Notes: generated by a model not told the origin, from the sequence alone. A stretch of 6,450 nt of DNA from Coprothermobacter sp. (GCA_003476705.1 DMVM01000096.1:793-7242); one strand, 5' to 3'; positions 1 to 5,815 are shown, numbered from the stretch's first letter. Numbers and translations: made by a program.

Positions 1-412
1 CATACGTTTCGTCAATGGTTTTTCCTTGTTCCCTTAGCTCTACCGCAATGTGGGCAAGCAGTCCACTTGCGATGGAGGCATTCAAAGTGTCCAGCACTTT
101 CACATTCTTAGCGGTTTCTTTTGCAGCGACCAATGCTGACTGCATGGTTCCGCTTAGATTGGAGGCAACCGTAAGCACCAATATGTCTTGCTCTGGTATG
201 CTTTGGAATGCCTGCTTGAAGTCTTCGGGACTGGGCTGACTCGTAGTAAACGTGTCAATGACCGAAGACATGATTGAGTAGAACTTGTCGCGGGTAATCT
301 CAACGCGATCTTTTAAGAACTTCTCTCCGATGCGCAAGTACAAAGGAATAACTGTAAAGCTTTTGTACTCCTGTAAGTGGTCAATAGCCGAATCAATCAC
401 AATGTGGAACAT
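1..412 (-). CDS. DegV family (fatty-acid-binding) protein, 3' part outside window
   Basis: The N-terminal 137 residues of a DegV/FakB-type protein are seen; the reading frame is open to the window edge. It starts MFHIVIDSAID and carries the family motif TTSQPSPEDF (about residues 58-67) and an SNLSGTMQSA loop (about 86-95). In the family the TSQP threonine and the S-x-SGT serine hold the fatty-acid carboxylate, and the protein presents acyl chains to a FakA-like kinase in the cytoplasm. The start is the ATG at 412. A modest ribosome site, AGGTG at 427-423, lies 10 bases upstream. The gene is last in view of a minus-strand run, 52 bases after a complete paralogue; a hand alignment gives about 60 identities in 137 positions (roughly 44%). 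The DNA has diverged at wobble positions, so the duplication is not recent. The family call is firm; the ligand is inferred. Confidence 0.88.
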   Translation of the reverse strand, partial: MFHIVIDSAIDHLQEYKSFTVIPLYLRIGEKFLKDRVEITRDKFYSIMSSVIDTFTTSQPSPEDFKQAFQSIPEQDILVLTVASNLSGTMQSALVAAKETAKNVKVLDTLNASIASGLLAHIAVELREQGKTIDETY

Positions 413-464
413 TTCTCACCAGCACCTGCCTTTCGCCGACTAAGTCTTTTTGGCATGTTTTGGT

Positions 465-1286
465 TTACTCTTTCTGTTCTATTTCTTTTTCCATGTACGC
501 GATTGCAAAGGTGTTGTTGCCAGTATAGGCACCTACTATGGGATTTACCCTTGCCAGCAGCGCGTTGTGCTCCTTCACAAGCTGTTCAATTTCTGGTACG
601 TAATCTGTGTACCCAACAATAAAGGGGTAGGAGCGATCGGCATTTCCTTCAGCCTCTCTTACCAACTTCTGCAAAATGTTAAAAGGATTACCTCGTTCGT
701 TCCTCATGGGTACGATGTATCCTTCTTTAAGCTCCACAACTGGTTTTACCCGTAGTATTTCTCCTACAAGTCCTGTAAAGCGCGATATTCTACCTGTTCT
801 CATGAGATTCTTCAAGGTGGCAATTAGTGCCCAGAAGCGTGTTCGCTCCCGTAGCTCGTATAGCCTGTTTACAACATCTTCAAGAGGTAGACCCTCATCC
901 CTCATGCTTAGCGCGCTCAGGGCTAAGACACCTGCTCCCATGGACACATTCCATGTGTCAAACACAACGACGTTTTTATCGCTCTCATGAGCAGCTGACA
1001 GCGCCGAGCTGTACGTTCCGCTTATTTTCGAACTTATGGTCATTACGAGAACATCTTCGTGCTTGGAGCTATTAATAGCTGCTAAGAAATCTTCCATGTT
1101 AGGCTGGCTTGTTGATATCCGATCGTACTCGTCGGGCAGGATTCTGAAGAACTCATCTTTGCTAATGTCTACAACGTCTTTATAGTACTTAGTGTCAATC
1201 TTTACGTAAAGTGGTACCAAGGAGAAGTCATCAAAAGTCGACCCCTCGGGCAAATCGATTGCGGAATCAATTATGACATGAAACAT
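465..1286 (-). CDS. DegV family (fatty-acid-binding) protein, complete copy
   Basis: Complete 273-residue DegV/FakB-like protein, close to the usual 275-290. Visible family signatures are the N-terminal IIDSAIDLP (5-13), TSQPNMEDF (59-67), SSKISGTYSSA (85-95), the DTWNVSMGAG segment (110-119) and LKNLMRTGRISR (158-169). The family binds a fatty acid in a two-lobed pocket and feeds it to fatty-acid kinase in many Gram-positive-type bacteria. The C-terminal signature is altered: where relatives usually have G-x-H-x-G-P-G, this protein has GAYTGNN (252-258), so the usual histidine is tyrosine and the GPG turn is gone. It may bind a different ligand or bind differently. The start is the ATG at 1286, preceded by AGGAGGTGG at 1305-1297. 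It follows asnS by 33 bases and precedes its paralogue by 52, so cotranscription is likely. No FakA-like kinase is in the window. Confidence 0.9.
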   Translation of the reverse strand: MFHVIIDSAIDLPEGSTFDDFSLVPLYVKIDTKYYKDVVDISKDEFFRILPDEYDRISTSQPNMEDFLAAINSSKHEDVLVMTISSKISGTYSSALSAAHESDKNVVVFDTWNVSMGAGVLALSALSMRDEGLPLEDVVNRLYELRERTRFWALIATLKNLMRTGRISRFTGLVGEILRVKPVVELKEGYIVPMRNERGNPFNILQKLVREAEGNADRSYPFIVGYTDYVPEIEQLVKEHNALLARVNPIVGAYTGNNTFAIAYMEKEIEQKE

Positions 1287-1319
1287 GATTTTCTTTCCAC
1301 CTCCTCTGTATTTTTCACA

Positions 1320-2624
1320 TCATGGTGTTAACTTATGCAACATTCGTGGGAACGGTATGGTCTCCCTGATGTGTTCCAGCTTGCAGATCCATGCTACTGT
1401 TCTTTCCAAACCAATACCAAAACCCGAGTGCGGTACAGAACCGTACCTTCTCAAATCCAAGTACCACTGATAGTACTGCTCGTTGAGACCGAACTCTCTT
1501 ATTTTCTGCAGTAGCAGATCGTAATCATGAATGCGCTGGCTGCCTCCAATGATTTCTCCGTAACCCTCGGGTGCCAATAAGTCGGCAGCCAATACAACCT
1601 CAGGGTTTTCCGGGTCGGGCTGCATGTAGAAAGCTTTAATTTTTGCAGGGAAGTGCGTTAGGAAAACGGGTTTTTCATATTGGTTGGACAGGAACGTTTC
1701 TTCGGGTGCTCCTAAGTCGTCTCCCCATGTAATATCGAATCCATTCTTATTTAGTAGGTCCACGGCTTCAGTATAGTTTATTCTTGGGAATGGCGGTTCG
1801 ACCTTCATTAGTGGCTCCAGGGGGCGTTCCAGAATTGCCAAATCGTCTTTGTTTTCCTCCAGTACCTTTTTCACGATGTAGCTGACGAACTGTTCTTGGA
1901 GCTGAAGGTTATCTTCATATTCAAACCATGCTGCCTCGGGCTCTATCATCCAAAACTCCAGCAGGTGGCGGCGTGTTTTACTCTTCTCAGCTCTGAAGGT
2001 GGGCCCAAAGGTGTAAACCTTTCCTAATGCCAAGGCGCCTGCTTCGGCGTAAAGCTGTCCACTTTGACTCAAATAAGCTTTATCACCGTGGTAGTCTACT
2101 TCAAAAAGTGTTGTGGTTCCTTCAGCTGCAGCTGTGGTAATAATGGGCGTGTCGAATCTGTAGAAACCGTTTTCATTTAAGAACTCAATCATGGCGTTTT
2201 CAATGGTGTGTCTGATGCGTAAAATGGCACTCTGCTTTCTGCTTCTTATCCACAGATGCCTGTTTTCTTCCAAGAATTCAATGCCATGCTCTTTTCGTCC
2301 CAAAGGCCAGTCTTTGGTTACGTGAAACGCTTCAAAGTGATCCGCATGTATTTCATATCCACCAGGTGCACGAGGTTCGCTTTTTGCTACGCCTTTTACC
2401 ACAATGGAGCTCTCCAGAGAAGCCTCTTTAGCTTGCTCCCACTGATCGGGTCGAAGCCGCTCTTGCTCTAACACTACCTGCATAAAACCTGAGCCATCTC
2501 TAACTACGAGAAAAATAATCTTTCCCTTCTCACGCTTCGTGTGGATCCAACCTTTTAGCTCTACTTGTTCTCCCTCGTGCTTCCCAATGTCACGTATGCT
2601 AACCATCTTTTCCACGTCTGTCAC
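1320..2624 (-). CDS. asnS: Asparaginyl-tRNA synthetase (AsnRS)
   Basis: Class IIb aminoacyl-tRNA synthetase of 434 residues, the usual length for compact bacterial AsnRS; it charges tRNA-Asn with asparagine using ATP in the cytoplasm. An N-terminal OB-fold anticodon domain is seen at about 18-105 (VELKGWIHTKREKGKIIFLVVRDG). The catalytic domain follows with motif 2 (FGPTFRAEKSKTRRHLLEFW, 206-225, continuing MIEPE) and motif 3 (GFGIGLERTVAW, 401-412, then IRETIPFPR). AE-S-T-RHL-EF-M-EPE is the AsnRS pattern rather than AspRS. The start is uncertain: GTG at 2624 has AGGGAG only three bases upstream, an in-frame GTG at 2615 would have a 12-base spacing, and ATG at 2606 follows only a weak GGA. 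No T-box leader (the conserved AGGGUGGNACCGCG-type sequence) is seen upstream. It sits 59 bases after the YbjN-like gene and 33 before a DegV gene, consistent with an operon. Confidence 0.96.
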   Translation of the reverse strand: MTDVEKMVSIRDIGKHEGEQVELKGWIHTKREKGKIIFLVVRDGSGFMQVVLEQERLRPDQWEQAKEASLESSIVVKGVAKSEPRAPGGYEIHADHFEAFHVTKDWPLGRKEHGIEFLEENRHLWIRSRKQSAILRIRHTIENAMIEFLNENGFYRFDTPIITTAAAEGTTTLFEVDYHGDKAYLSQSGQLYAEAGALALGKVYTFGPTFRAEKSKTRRHLLEFWMIEPEAAWFEYEDNLQLQEQFVSYIVKKVLEENKDDLAILERPLEPLMKVEPPFPRINYTEAVDLLNKNGFDITWGDDLGAPEETFLSNQYEKPVFLTHFPAKIKAFYMQPDPENPEVVLAADLLAPEGYGEIIGGSQRIHDYDLLLQKIREFGLNEQYYQWYLDLRRYGSVPHSGFGIGLERTVAWICKLEHIRETIPFPRMLHKLTP

Positions 2625-2642
2625 ACGCTCCCTTTCGTTTAT

Positions 2643-2670
2643 ATTAAATATACATTTATATGTGTGCTAA
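2643..2670 (-). promoter_or_regulatory. Possible promoter for asnS
   Basis: On the minus strand TTAGCA (2670-2665, 4 of 6 to the -35 consensus) and TTTAAT (2648-2643, 5 of 6 to the -10) are 16 bases apart in a very AT-rich gap. Transcription would start around 2636, leaving a very short leader in front of the AAAGGGAG ribosome site. It would be an internal promoter letting asnS be expressed apart from the YbjN-like gene. AT-richness makes chance matches easy, so confidence is limited. Confidence 0.35.
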
Positions 2671-2684
2671 GTGTTTTTCTTAGC
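2666..2684 (-). repeat. Small inverted repeat at the end of the YbjN-like gene
   Basis: Perfect six-base arms, GCTAAG and CTTAGC, flank a seven-base spacer. The dyad begins in the stop codon of the YbjN-like gene and overlaps the proposed asnS -35 (2670-2665). As RNA it would form a weak AT-rich hairpin with no U-run after it, so it is not a convincing terminator; an operator or an mRNA-end hairpin are alternatives. Confidence 0.35.
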
Positions 2685-3112
2685 TACATTATTTGGTTTT
2701 TGGGATTCTTTGGTATCTCGAATCCAATGGGCTTTGCCTTTATGGCTCGTATTTGTGGTATGAAATCAAAAGCGGCGCTGACTACAATCTGCAATGAAAC
2801 CTGAAATTCTTCGAAGCTCATGTTCACAGTGGGGAAGTCGCACACAAGACGAACCATGCCATCGTCAGCCATGGCGAATTTTGCCATGACTATACGGTAA
2901 TTCATCTCAAATAACTGATTTAACAGTTCCGAAGACACTTTTTCTTCTGCCATGAGTGGAACTTCAAAGCGCAAAAAATCTCGACTGAGTGCCAGCACCA
3001 AATTAATCTCCACATTATCTTGATGGAAGGGTATGTCCCATTGGAAGCCGTTGAACTGAAATTGAAGATTTAGAATACGAAGGTACTCGTTTATTATGCC
3101 TGGTGTTACCAA
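2684..3112 (-). CDS. YbjN-like / secretion-chaperone-fold protein of unknown function
   Basis: A soluble protein of 142 residues with no signal peptide or membrane segment. The layout resembles the YbjN or type III secretion-chaperone-like fold: a first helix (INEYLRIL), beta strands with an aromatic run (FQWDIPF), then the family-like stretch LNQLFEMNYRIVMAKFAMAD followed by DGMVRLVCDFP and an acidic helix (MSFEEFQVSL). Such proteins are often poorly characterised and may bind partner proteins. The start is TTG at 3112: AGGAGG at 3127-3122 lies nine bases upstream, whereas a start 22 codons earlier (TTG 3178) has no ribosome site and would add a low-complexity Thr/Gln-rich tail. It heads the run leading to asnS and two DegV genes. 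The family call rests on pattern resemblance only; the function is unknown. Confidence 0.7.
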   Translation of the reverse strand: MVTPGIINEYLRILNLQFQFNGFQWDIPFHQDNVEINLVLALSRDFLRFEVPLMAEEKVSSELLNQLFEMNYRIVMAKFAMADDGMVRLVCDFPTVNMSFEEFQVSLQIVVSAAFDFIPQIRAIKAKPIGFEIPKNPKNQIM

Positions 3113-3165
3113 ACCGGCAGACCTCCTTTTTGAGCATTGTTGTTGGCCTGTTGCTGTTGTACCAT
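3106..3165 (-). other. Candidate Gln/Asn-rich leader peptide ORF
   Basis: A 19-codon ORF begins at ATG 3165, reads MVQQQQANNNAQ and then KGGLPVW, and stops with TAA at 3108-3106, just past the TTG start (3112) of the YbjN-like gene. Five of its codons are Gln and three Asn, including runs of four and three. It lies in the leader of a run that includes AsnRS, so it could sense Asn or Gln charging. Against this, no ribosome site precedes the ATG, no clear attenuator hairpin is seen, and CAA/ACA-rich leader DNA could give such codons by chance. Confidence 0.25.
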
Positions 3166-3169
3166 TGTT

Positions 3170-3198
3170 TTGTGACAATCTGAAAACTTTTCTATATT
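3170..3198 (+). promoter_or_regulatory. Probable promoter for yfcE
   Basis: TTGTGA (3170-3175, 4 of 6) and TATATT (3193-3198, 5 of 6) are 17 bases apart, giving a start near 3205 just before AGGAGG (3206-3211). The leader would be about 20 bases. The -10 overlaps a TATAAT on the opposite strand. Confidence 0.5.
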
Positions 3199-3201
3199 AT
3201 A
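3196..3201 (-). promoter_or_regulatory. Possible -10 of the YbjN-asnS operon
   Basis: A perfect TATAAT is read on the minus strand at 3201-3196. A start near 3189 would give a leader of about 77 bases before the TTG at 3112. No convincing -35 is seen at 16-18 bases upstream (the best is ATGGTT), so an activator or an atypical promoter would be needed. Confidence 0.35.
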
Positions 3202-3224
3202 AGTCAGGAGGTGCCTAAAACCAT

Positions 3225-3776
3225 ATGAAAATACTAATTGCATCTGACCTGCATGGTAGCGTAACAGCATTCGAAAAGGTTTTGAAAAATGAACCGGATT
3301 CTGAAATGGTGCTTCTATTGGGAGATTACCTGTATCATGGACCCCGCAACCCATTACCTGAAGATTACAATCCAAGAGCCATGGCGGATCTAATAAATTC
3401 TTTGAGCAATGCTGTGTTGGTTAAAGGCAACGTGGATGCGCCCATCGACGAGGAACTCATAAAATGGCCCATGTCACCTTTGGTTCATTTAGTCTTTCAT
3501 GATGGCTGCAATAATAAGAATGACATTCACATCTTAGCTCATCACGGCCACAACGCCGATCCATCAAAGCTCTACAAAACGCAAATGGTGGTTTCTGGAC
3601 ACACCCACATAAAAGTCCTGGAATATGACGCAAAAGAAGGCGTTTTCAGGTTTAACCCTGGTAGTCCATCACTGCCCAAAGACGGAATTCCATCCTACGG
3701 CGTCATCCTCGGCGATTTTAAAGCACAGCTCAAATCATTGGACGGTCAAGTCATAAAGGAGATTCAAATTAGCTAA
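3225..3776 (+). CDS. yfcE: YfcE/MJ0936-type metallophosphodiesterase
   Basis: Calcineurin-like phosphoesterase of 183 residues, almost the same length as E. coli YfcE (184), a manganese-dependent phosphodiesterase active on model substrates whose natural substrate is unsettled. All metal-binding blocks are present: D8-x-H10, GD at 33-34, GNVD at 68-71, HHGH at 106-109 and GHTH at 125-128, followed by FNPGSPSLPK (143-152). The stretch HGPRNPLPEDYNP (38-50) closely matches the E. coli protein from memory, which favours YfcE over more distant phosphoesterases. It is cytoplasmic; no signal peptide. The start is ATG at 3225 with AGGAGG at 3206-3211, a long 13-base spacing. It is transcribed alone, divergent from the YbjN-asnS run and convergent with the asparaginase, which it overlaps by eight bases. 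Confidence 0.92.
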   Translation: MKILIASDLHGSVTAFEKVLKNEPDSEMVLLLGDYLYHGPRNPLPEDYNPRAMADLINSLSNAVLVKGNVDAPIDEELIKWPMSPLVHLVFHDGCNNKNDIHILAHHGHNADPSKLYKTQMVVSGHTHIKVLEYDAKEGVFRFNPGSPSLPKDGIPSYGVILGDFKAQLKSLDGQVIKEIQIS

Positions 3777-4821
3777 GTACTTTCCAGCCTGGATCAACTT
3801 TCAGCTTTATGACTGGTTCTATAATGCCAACAATTTCTTGCCTATGGTTTTTCACAGGAGGCTGGTATTGATTTTTTAAAGCCTCGCCGTGAACGTCTTT
3901 ATCAGTCACCAAACCCAGTTGCCTAAGGACCTCCAATGTGATGGCTCCCAATGCTCTACTACTACCATCTACCACTTTTACTGCAATACCCAGGCCACCA
4001 TTTAGCACGGACACCAGTTGAACAGCTTCAGCACCGCCCTTGCTCAGGAATGCGCCTTGGAAAGAGCGCATGAATTCAGTGTCAAAGCGACCTTTCCCTG
4101 CAACCAAATGAGGGTAGCTTGTCATAGCCTTTGCTACTTTTGATGCTGGCTCCTTATACTCCTCAGGCAGAATTTCAGGAGTTCCCAGTTTTGCGAAAGC
4201 CAATGCCGCATTGTAAAGAGGTACTCCAAAAACAGGTACGCCGCAGCCGTCAATACCTATCTCCACTTTCTCTGGAGGCATCTCAAAGAACTCTGACACT
4301 ATCTTAAGTATTCTTTGCTGGACTGGGTGATCTAGGAGAAAGTAAGTCTGTAGTGGCCACTTGTGGTACACACACTGCGCAAGCATGCCTGTATGTTTCC
4401 CTGAACAATTATGAAAAGCGGGGGTTAGCTCAATGTTGTTCAGCTTTAGGAATTCGGCGGTACTCTTGTCAAAAGGTTCGTGAACGCCACACTGCAAAAA
4501 TGACTCGTCCAAGCCAATTTTCTTTAGCGCTGATCTGACAAGTTCCACATGTTCCAGCGTACCAGAATGTGAAGCGCACATCACAGCTATTTCTTCCATG
4601 GTGAAACCGTACTGGATGTCCAATTTATCCATGAGCATTGGAATTGCTTGCAGCGGTTTTGAAGCTGATCTGAGGAAGGTTACGCGCTGAGGTGAACCAG
4701 CTGAGGCAACCAATCTTCCTTTGTAGTCAACTACCACTGCATCTGCATAATGCACACTTTCTGTTAGCTCGTTTCTCAAAACTAGCGCACCCAATGTGGG
4801 CGGATTTGCATAGTCTTCCAC
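3769..4821 (-). CDS. L-asparaginase II, thermolabile type (PF06089)
   Basis: A 350-residue asparaginase of the Rhizobium etli type, unrelated to E. coli AnsA/AnsB; it hydrolyses L-asparagine to aspartate and ammonia. Motifs include ESVHYADAVVVD (21-32), FLRSASKPLQAIP (49-61), CASHSG (82-87), NCSGKHTGML (138-147), IDGCGVPVFG (190-199), KGGAEAVQ (261-268) and VDGSSRALG (284-292). With a +4 offset the R. etli active and zinc residues, as I recall them (Ser48, Lys51, Ser80, Cys135, Lys138, Asp187, Cys189), fall on S52, K55, S84, C139, K142, D191 and C193, so the enzyme should be active. No signal peptide is seen, which suggests a cytoplasmic site. The start is GTG at 4821, six bases after AAGGAGG (4834-4828). 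An extended -10 and a direct repeat lie upstream. It overlaps yfcE tail to tail. Confidence 0.93.
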   Translation of the reverse strand: MEDYANPPTLGALVLRNELTESVHYADAVVVDYKGRLVASAGSPQRVTFLRSASKPLQAIPMLMDKLDIQYGFTMEEIAVMCASHSGTLEHVELVRSALKKIGLDESFLQCGVHEPFDKSTAEFLKLNNIELTPAFHNCSGKHTGMLAQCVYHKWPLQTYFLLDHPVQQRILKIVSEFFEMPPEKVEIGIDGCGVPVFGVPLYNAALAFAKLGTPEILPEEYKEPASKVAKAMTSYPHLVAGKGRFDTEFMRSFQGAFLSKGGAEAVQLVSVLNGGLGIAVKVVDGSSRALGAITLEVLRQLGLVTDKDVHGEALKNQYQPPVKNHRQEIVGIIEPVIKLKVDPGWKVLS

Positions 4822-4860
4822 GGTTTGCCTCCTTGGTATCTTACGTTAAGTGTCGTTTAA

Positions 4861-4869
4861 ATTTTAGCA
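4861..4869 (-). promoter_or_regulatory. Extended -10 promoter for the asparaginase gene
   Basis: Reading the minus strand, TGCTAAAAT at 4869-4861 matches the extended -10 pattern TGnTAnAAT, with a start near 4854 and a ribosome site at 4834-4828. The -35 position (about TCTACT) is poor, which is usual for extended -10 promoters. Confidence 0.45.
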
Positions 4870-4874
4870 CTTTG

Positions 4875-4900
4875 GGTCAAGTTAGTAGATTACAGGTCAA
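4875..4900 (-). repeat. TTGACC direct repeat upstream of the asparaginase gene
   Basis: Two identical TTGACC hexamers on the minus strand (4900-4895 and 4880-4875) are exactly 20 bases apart, about two helical turns, just upstream of the extended -10. They could be a regulator's paired half-sites or competing -35 elements; a short repeat like this can also arise by chance. Confidence 0.35.
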
Positions 4901-4939
4901 TGATGAGATATCAGCCGTAAAACATAGCAGTAAGTAGAT

Positions 4940-4963
4940 AACAATAGCTTGCAAGATATTGTT
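4940..4963. promoter_or_regulatory. 24-bp palindrome, probable operator
   Basis: Arms AACAATA (4940-4946) and TATTGTT (4957-4963) flank a central CTTGCAAG (4948-4955) that is itself a perfect palindrome; only the pair at 4947/4956 breaks the symmetry, so 11 of 12 positions per half match. It sits between divergent genes, 14 bases upstream of the -35 of the radical SAM promoter and about 70 bases upstream of the asparaginase -10. A loop would be too small for a good RNA hairpin and no U-run follows, so binding by a dimeric regulator is the better reading. Confidence 0.6.
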
Positions 4964-4977
4964 GATGAAAATGGCAT

Positions 4978-5005
4978 TTGATACAGAATTAGAGCGTTCT
5001 ATACT
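4978..5005 (+). promoter_or_regulatory. Promoter for the radical SAM gene
   Basis: TTGATA (4978-4983, 5 of 6) and TATACT (5000-5005, 5 of 6) are 16 bases apart, the best promoter match in the window. Transcription would begin near 5012, leaving a leader of about 44 bases before the TTG start at 5056. Confidence 0.6.
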
Positions 5006-5055
5006 AATCTATTGTGAATAATACGCAGAATGTTCAGAGGAGGACAAAAAAGACA

Positions 5056-5790
5056 TTGGAAAACCGTCTGAGTTTGGGGGAACAGAAACAATCTCTGGTT
5101 TACGGTCCTGTGAGTAGTAGGCGTTTTGGTACCACAATTGGGATTAGTCTCATACCGTTGAAAGTTTGTTCTTTTGATTGCGTTTTTTGTGAACTTTCCG
5201 TTCACACCAACGTGTCAACACTGGAACGACACACGTACGTCAGTGTAAACGAAGTACTCGAGGAACTCAGAAATTTCCCAACTCAGGGAGTGGATTACAT
5301 TGCGCTCTCAGGAGCTGGTGAACCCACATTAGCAGCGAACATGAGCGAAGTCATTGATGCTCTTCACCAAGAGTACTCAGTGCCAGTCTTGGTTTTGAGT
5401 AACGGAAGCACGGTATTCATGAAGGATGTTCAAGAAGAATTAAGAAAAGCTGATGCTGTGAAGCTCACGTTCTCCTCATTAAGCGAAGAATCCTTCAAGC
5501 GCTTGAATCAGCCTGCAGAAGGGGTAACTGCTTCAAAAGTAGCTCGAGGCATTGAAGAATTTACCTCTTCTTACGAAGGAACGTTGTATTTCGAGGTGGT
5601 TGTGGTTAAGGGTATAAACGATGATCTGTCTAAGGTAAGAAAGACAGTTGAGTTTTTAGCTCAGTTTAAGCCTTACCACATCGACATAAACAGACCTGTA
5701 AGGCCGGGAACGGCGCGTTATCTTGAGCTACCTGATAAGGAGCTTTATATGCCTTTGGAGCGAGAATTCCCAGCCGTCAGGGTGTTCTAA
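5056..5790 (+). CDS. Radical SAM protein, COG0731-like
   Basis: A radical SAM enzyme of 244 residues. The [4Fe-4S] motif CSFDCVFC (C-x3-C-x2-C; Cys 38, 42 and 45) binds the cluster and S-adenosylmethionine. It follows YGPVSSRRFGTTIGISLIP (16-34), the hallmark start of a bacterial and archaeal family often labelled wyosine-synthetase-like (COG0731). The SAM-binding SGAGEPTL block (85-92), VVKGINDD (183-190) and INRPVRPG (211-218) also fit. The real substrate is unknown, and the archaeal tRNA-modifying role should not be assumed. The start is TTG at 5056 because AGGAGG (5038-5043) lies 12 bases upstream and the predicted transcription start is near 5012; an in-frame GTG at 5014 would be nearly leaderless and has no ribosome site. 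The protein ends soon after the RPVRP block, shorter than some relatives with a C-terminal extension. It is monocistronic and divergent from the asparaginase. Confidence 0.85.
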   Translation: MENRLSLGEQKQSLVYGPVSSRRFGTTIGISLIPLKVCSFDCVFCELSVHTNVSTLERHTYVSVNEVLEELRNFPTQGVDYIALSGAGEPTLAANMSEVIDALHQEYSVPVLVLSNGSTVFMKDVQEELRKADAVKLTFSSLSEESFKRLNQPAEGVTASKVARGIEEFTSSYEGTLYFEVVVVKGINDDLSKVRKTVEFLAQFKPYHIDINRPVRPGTARYLELPDKELYMPLEREFPAVRVF

Positions 5791-5795
5791 AATTA

Positions 5796-5815
5796 AAACG
5801 TGCCGTTGGCTGTTT
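5796..5815. terminator. Weak possible bidirectional terminator
   Basis: Between two converging genes, AAAC (5796-5799) pairs with GTTT (5812-5815) and GCC with GGC around a GTT loop (5802-5810). Short A and T runs flank it. The stem is broken and short, so it is a weak terminator at best, but no better candidate lies in this 23-base gap. Confidence 0.3.

Noticed and set aside
434..453. GCCGAC/GTC...GGC repeat between the two DegV genes as a terminator
   Set aside because: The pairing is only three bases plus three, broken by a five-base bulge, and on the coding strand no U-run follows; cotranscription of the pair fits better.
450..755. 101-codon plus-strand ORF opposite the DegV gene
   Set aside because: It is the shadow of a well-supported DegV gene; its composition (Phe/Leu/Tyr-rich, no motif) is typical of antisense frames and it has no ribosome site.
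2625..2683. T-box riboswitch before asnS
   Set aside because: The 59-base gap is too short for a T-box and the conserved T-box sequence is absent.
3164..3179. ATTGT...ACAAT dyad in the yfcE upstream region as a second copy of the 24-bp operator
   Set aside because: Only five bases per arm match, the arms are in the opposite order to the palindrome at 4940-4963, and the centre differs.
3106..3375. 89-codon minus-strand ORF crossing the yfcE start
   Set aside because: Most of it is the antisense of yfcE and shows no family motif; only its last 19 codons, from ATG 3165, are kept as a possible leader peptide.
4999..5205. 68-codon minus-strand ORF over the start of the radical SAM gene
   Set aside because: It is antisense to a gene with a clear iron-sulfur motif and has no ribosome site or recognisable domain.
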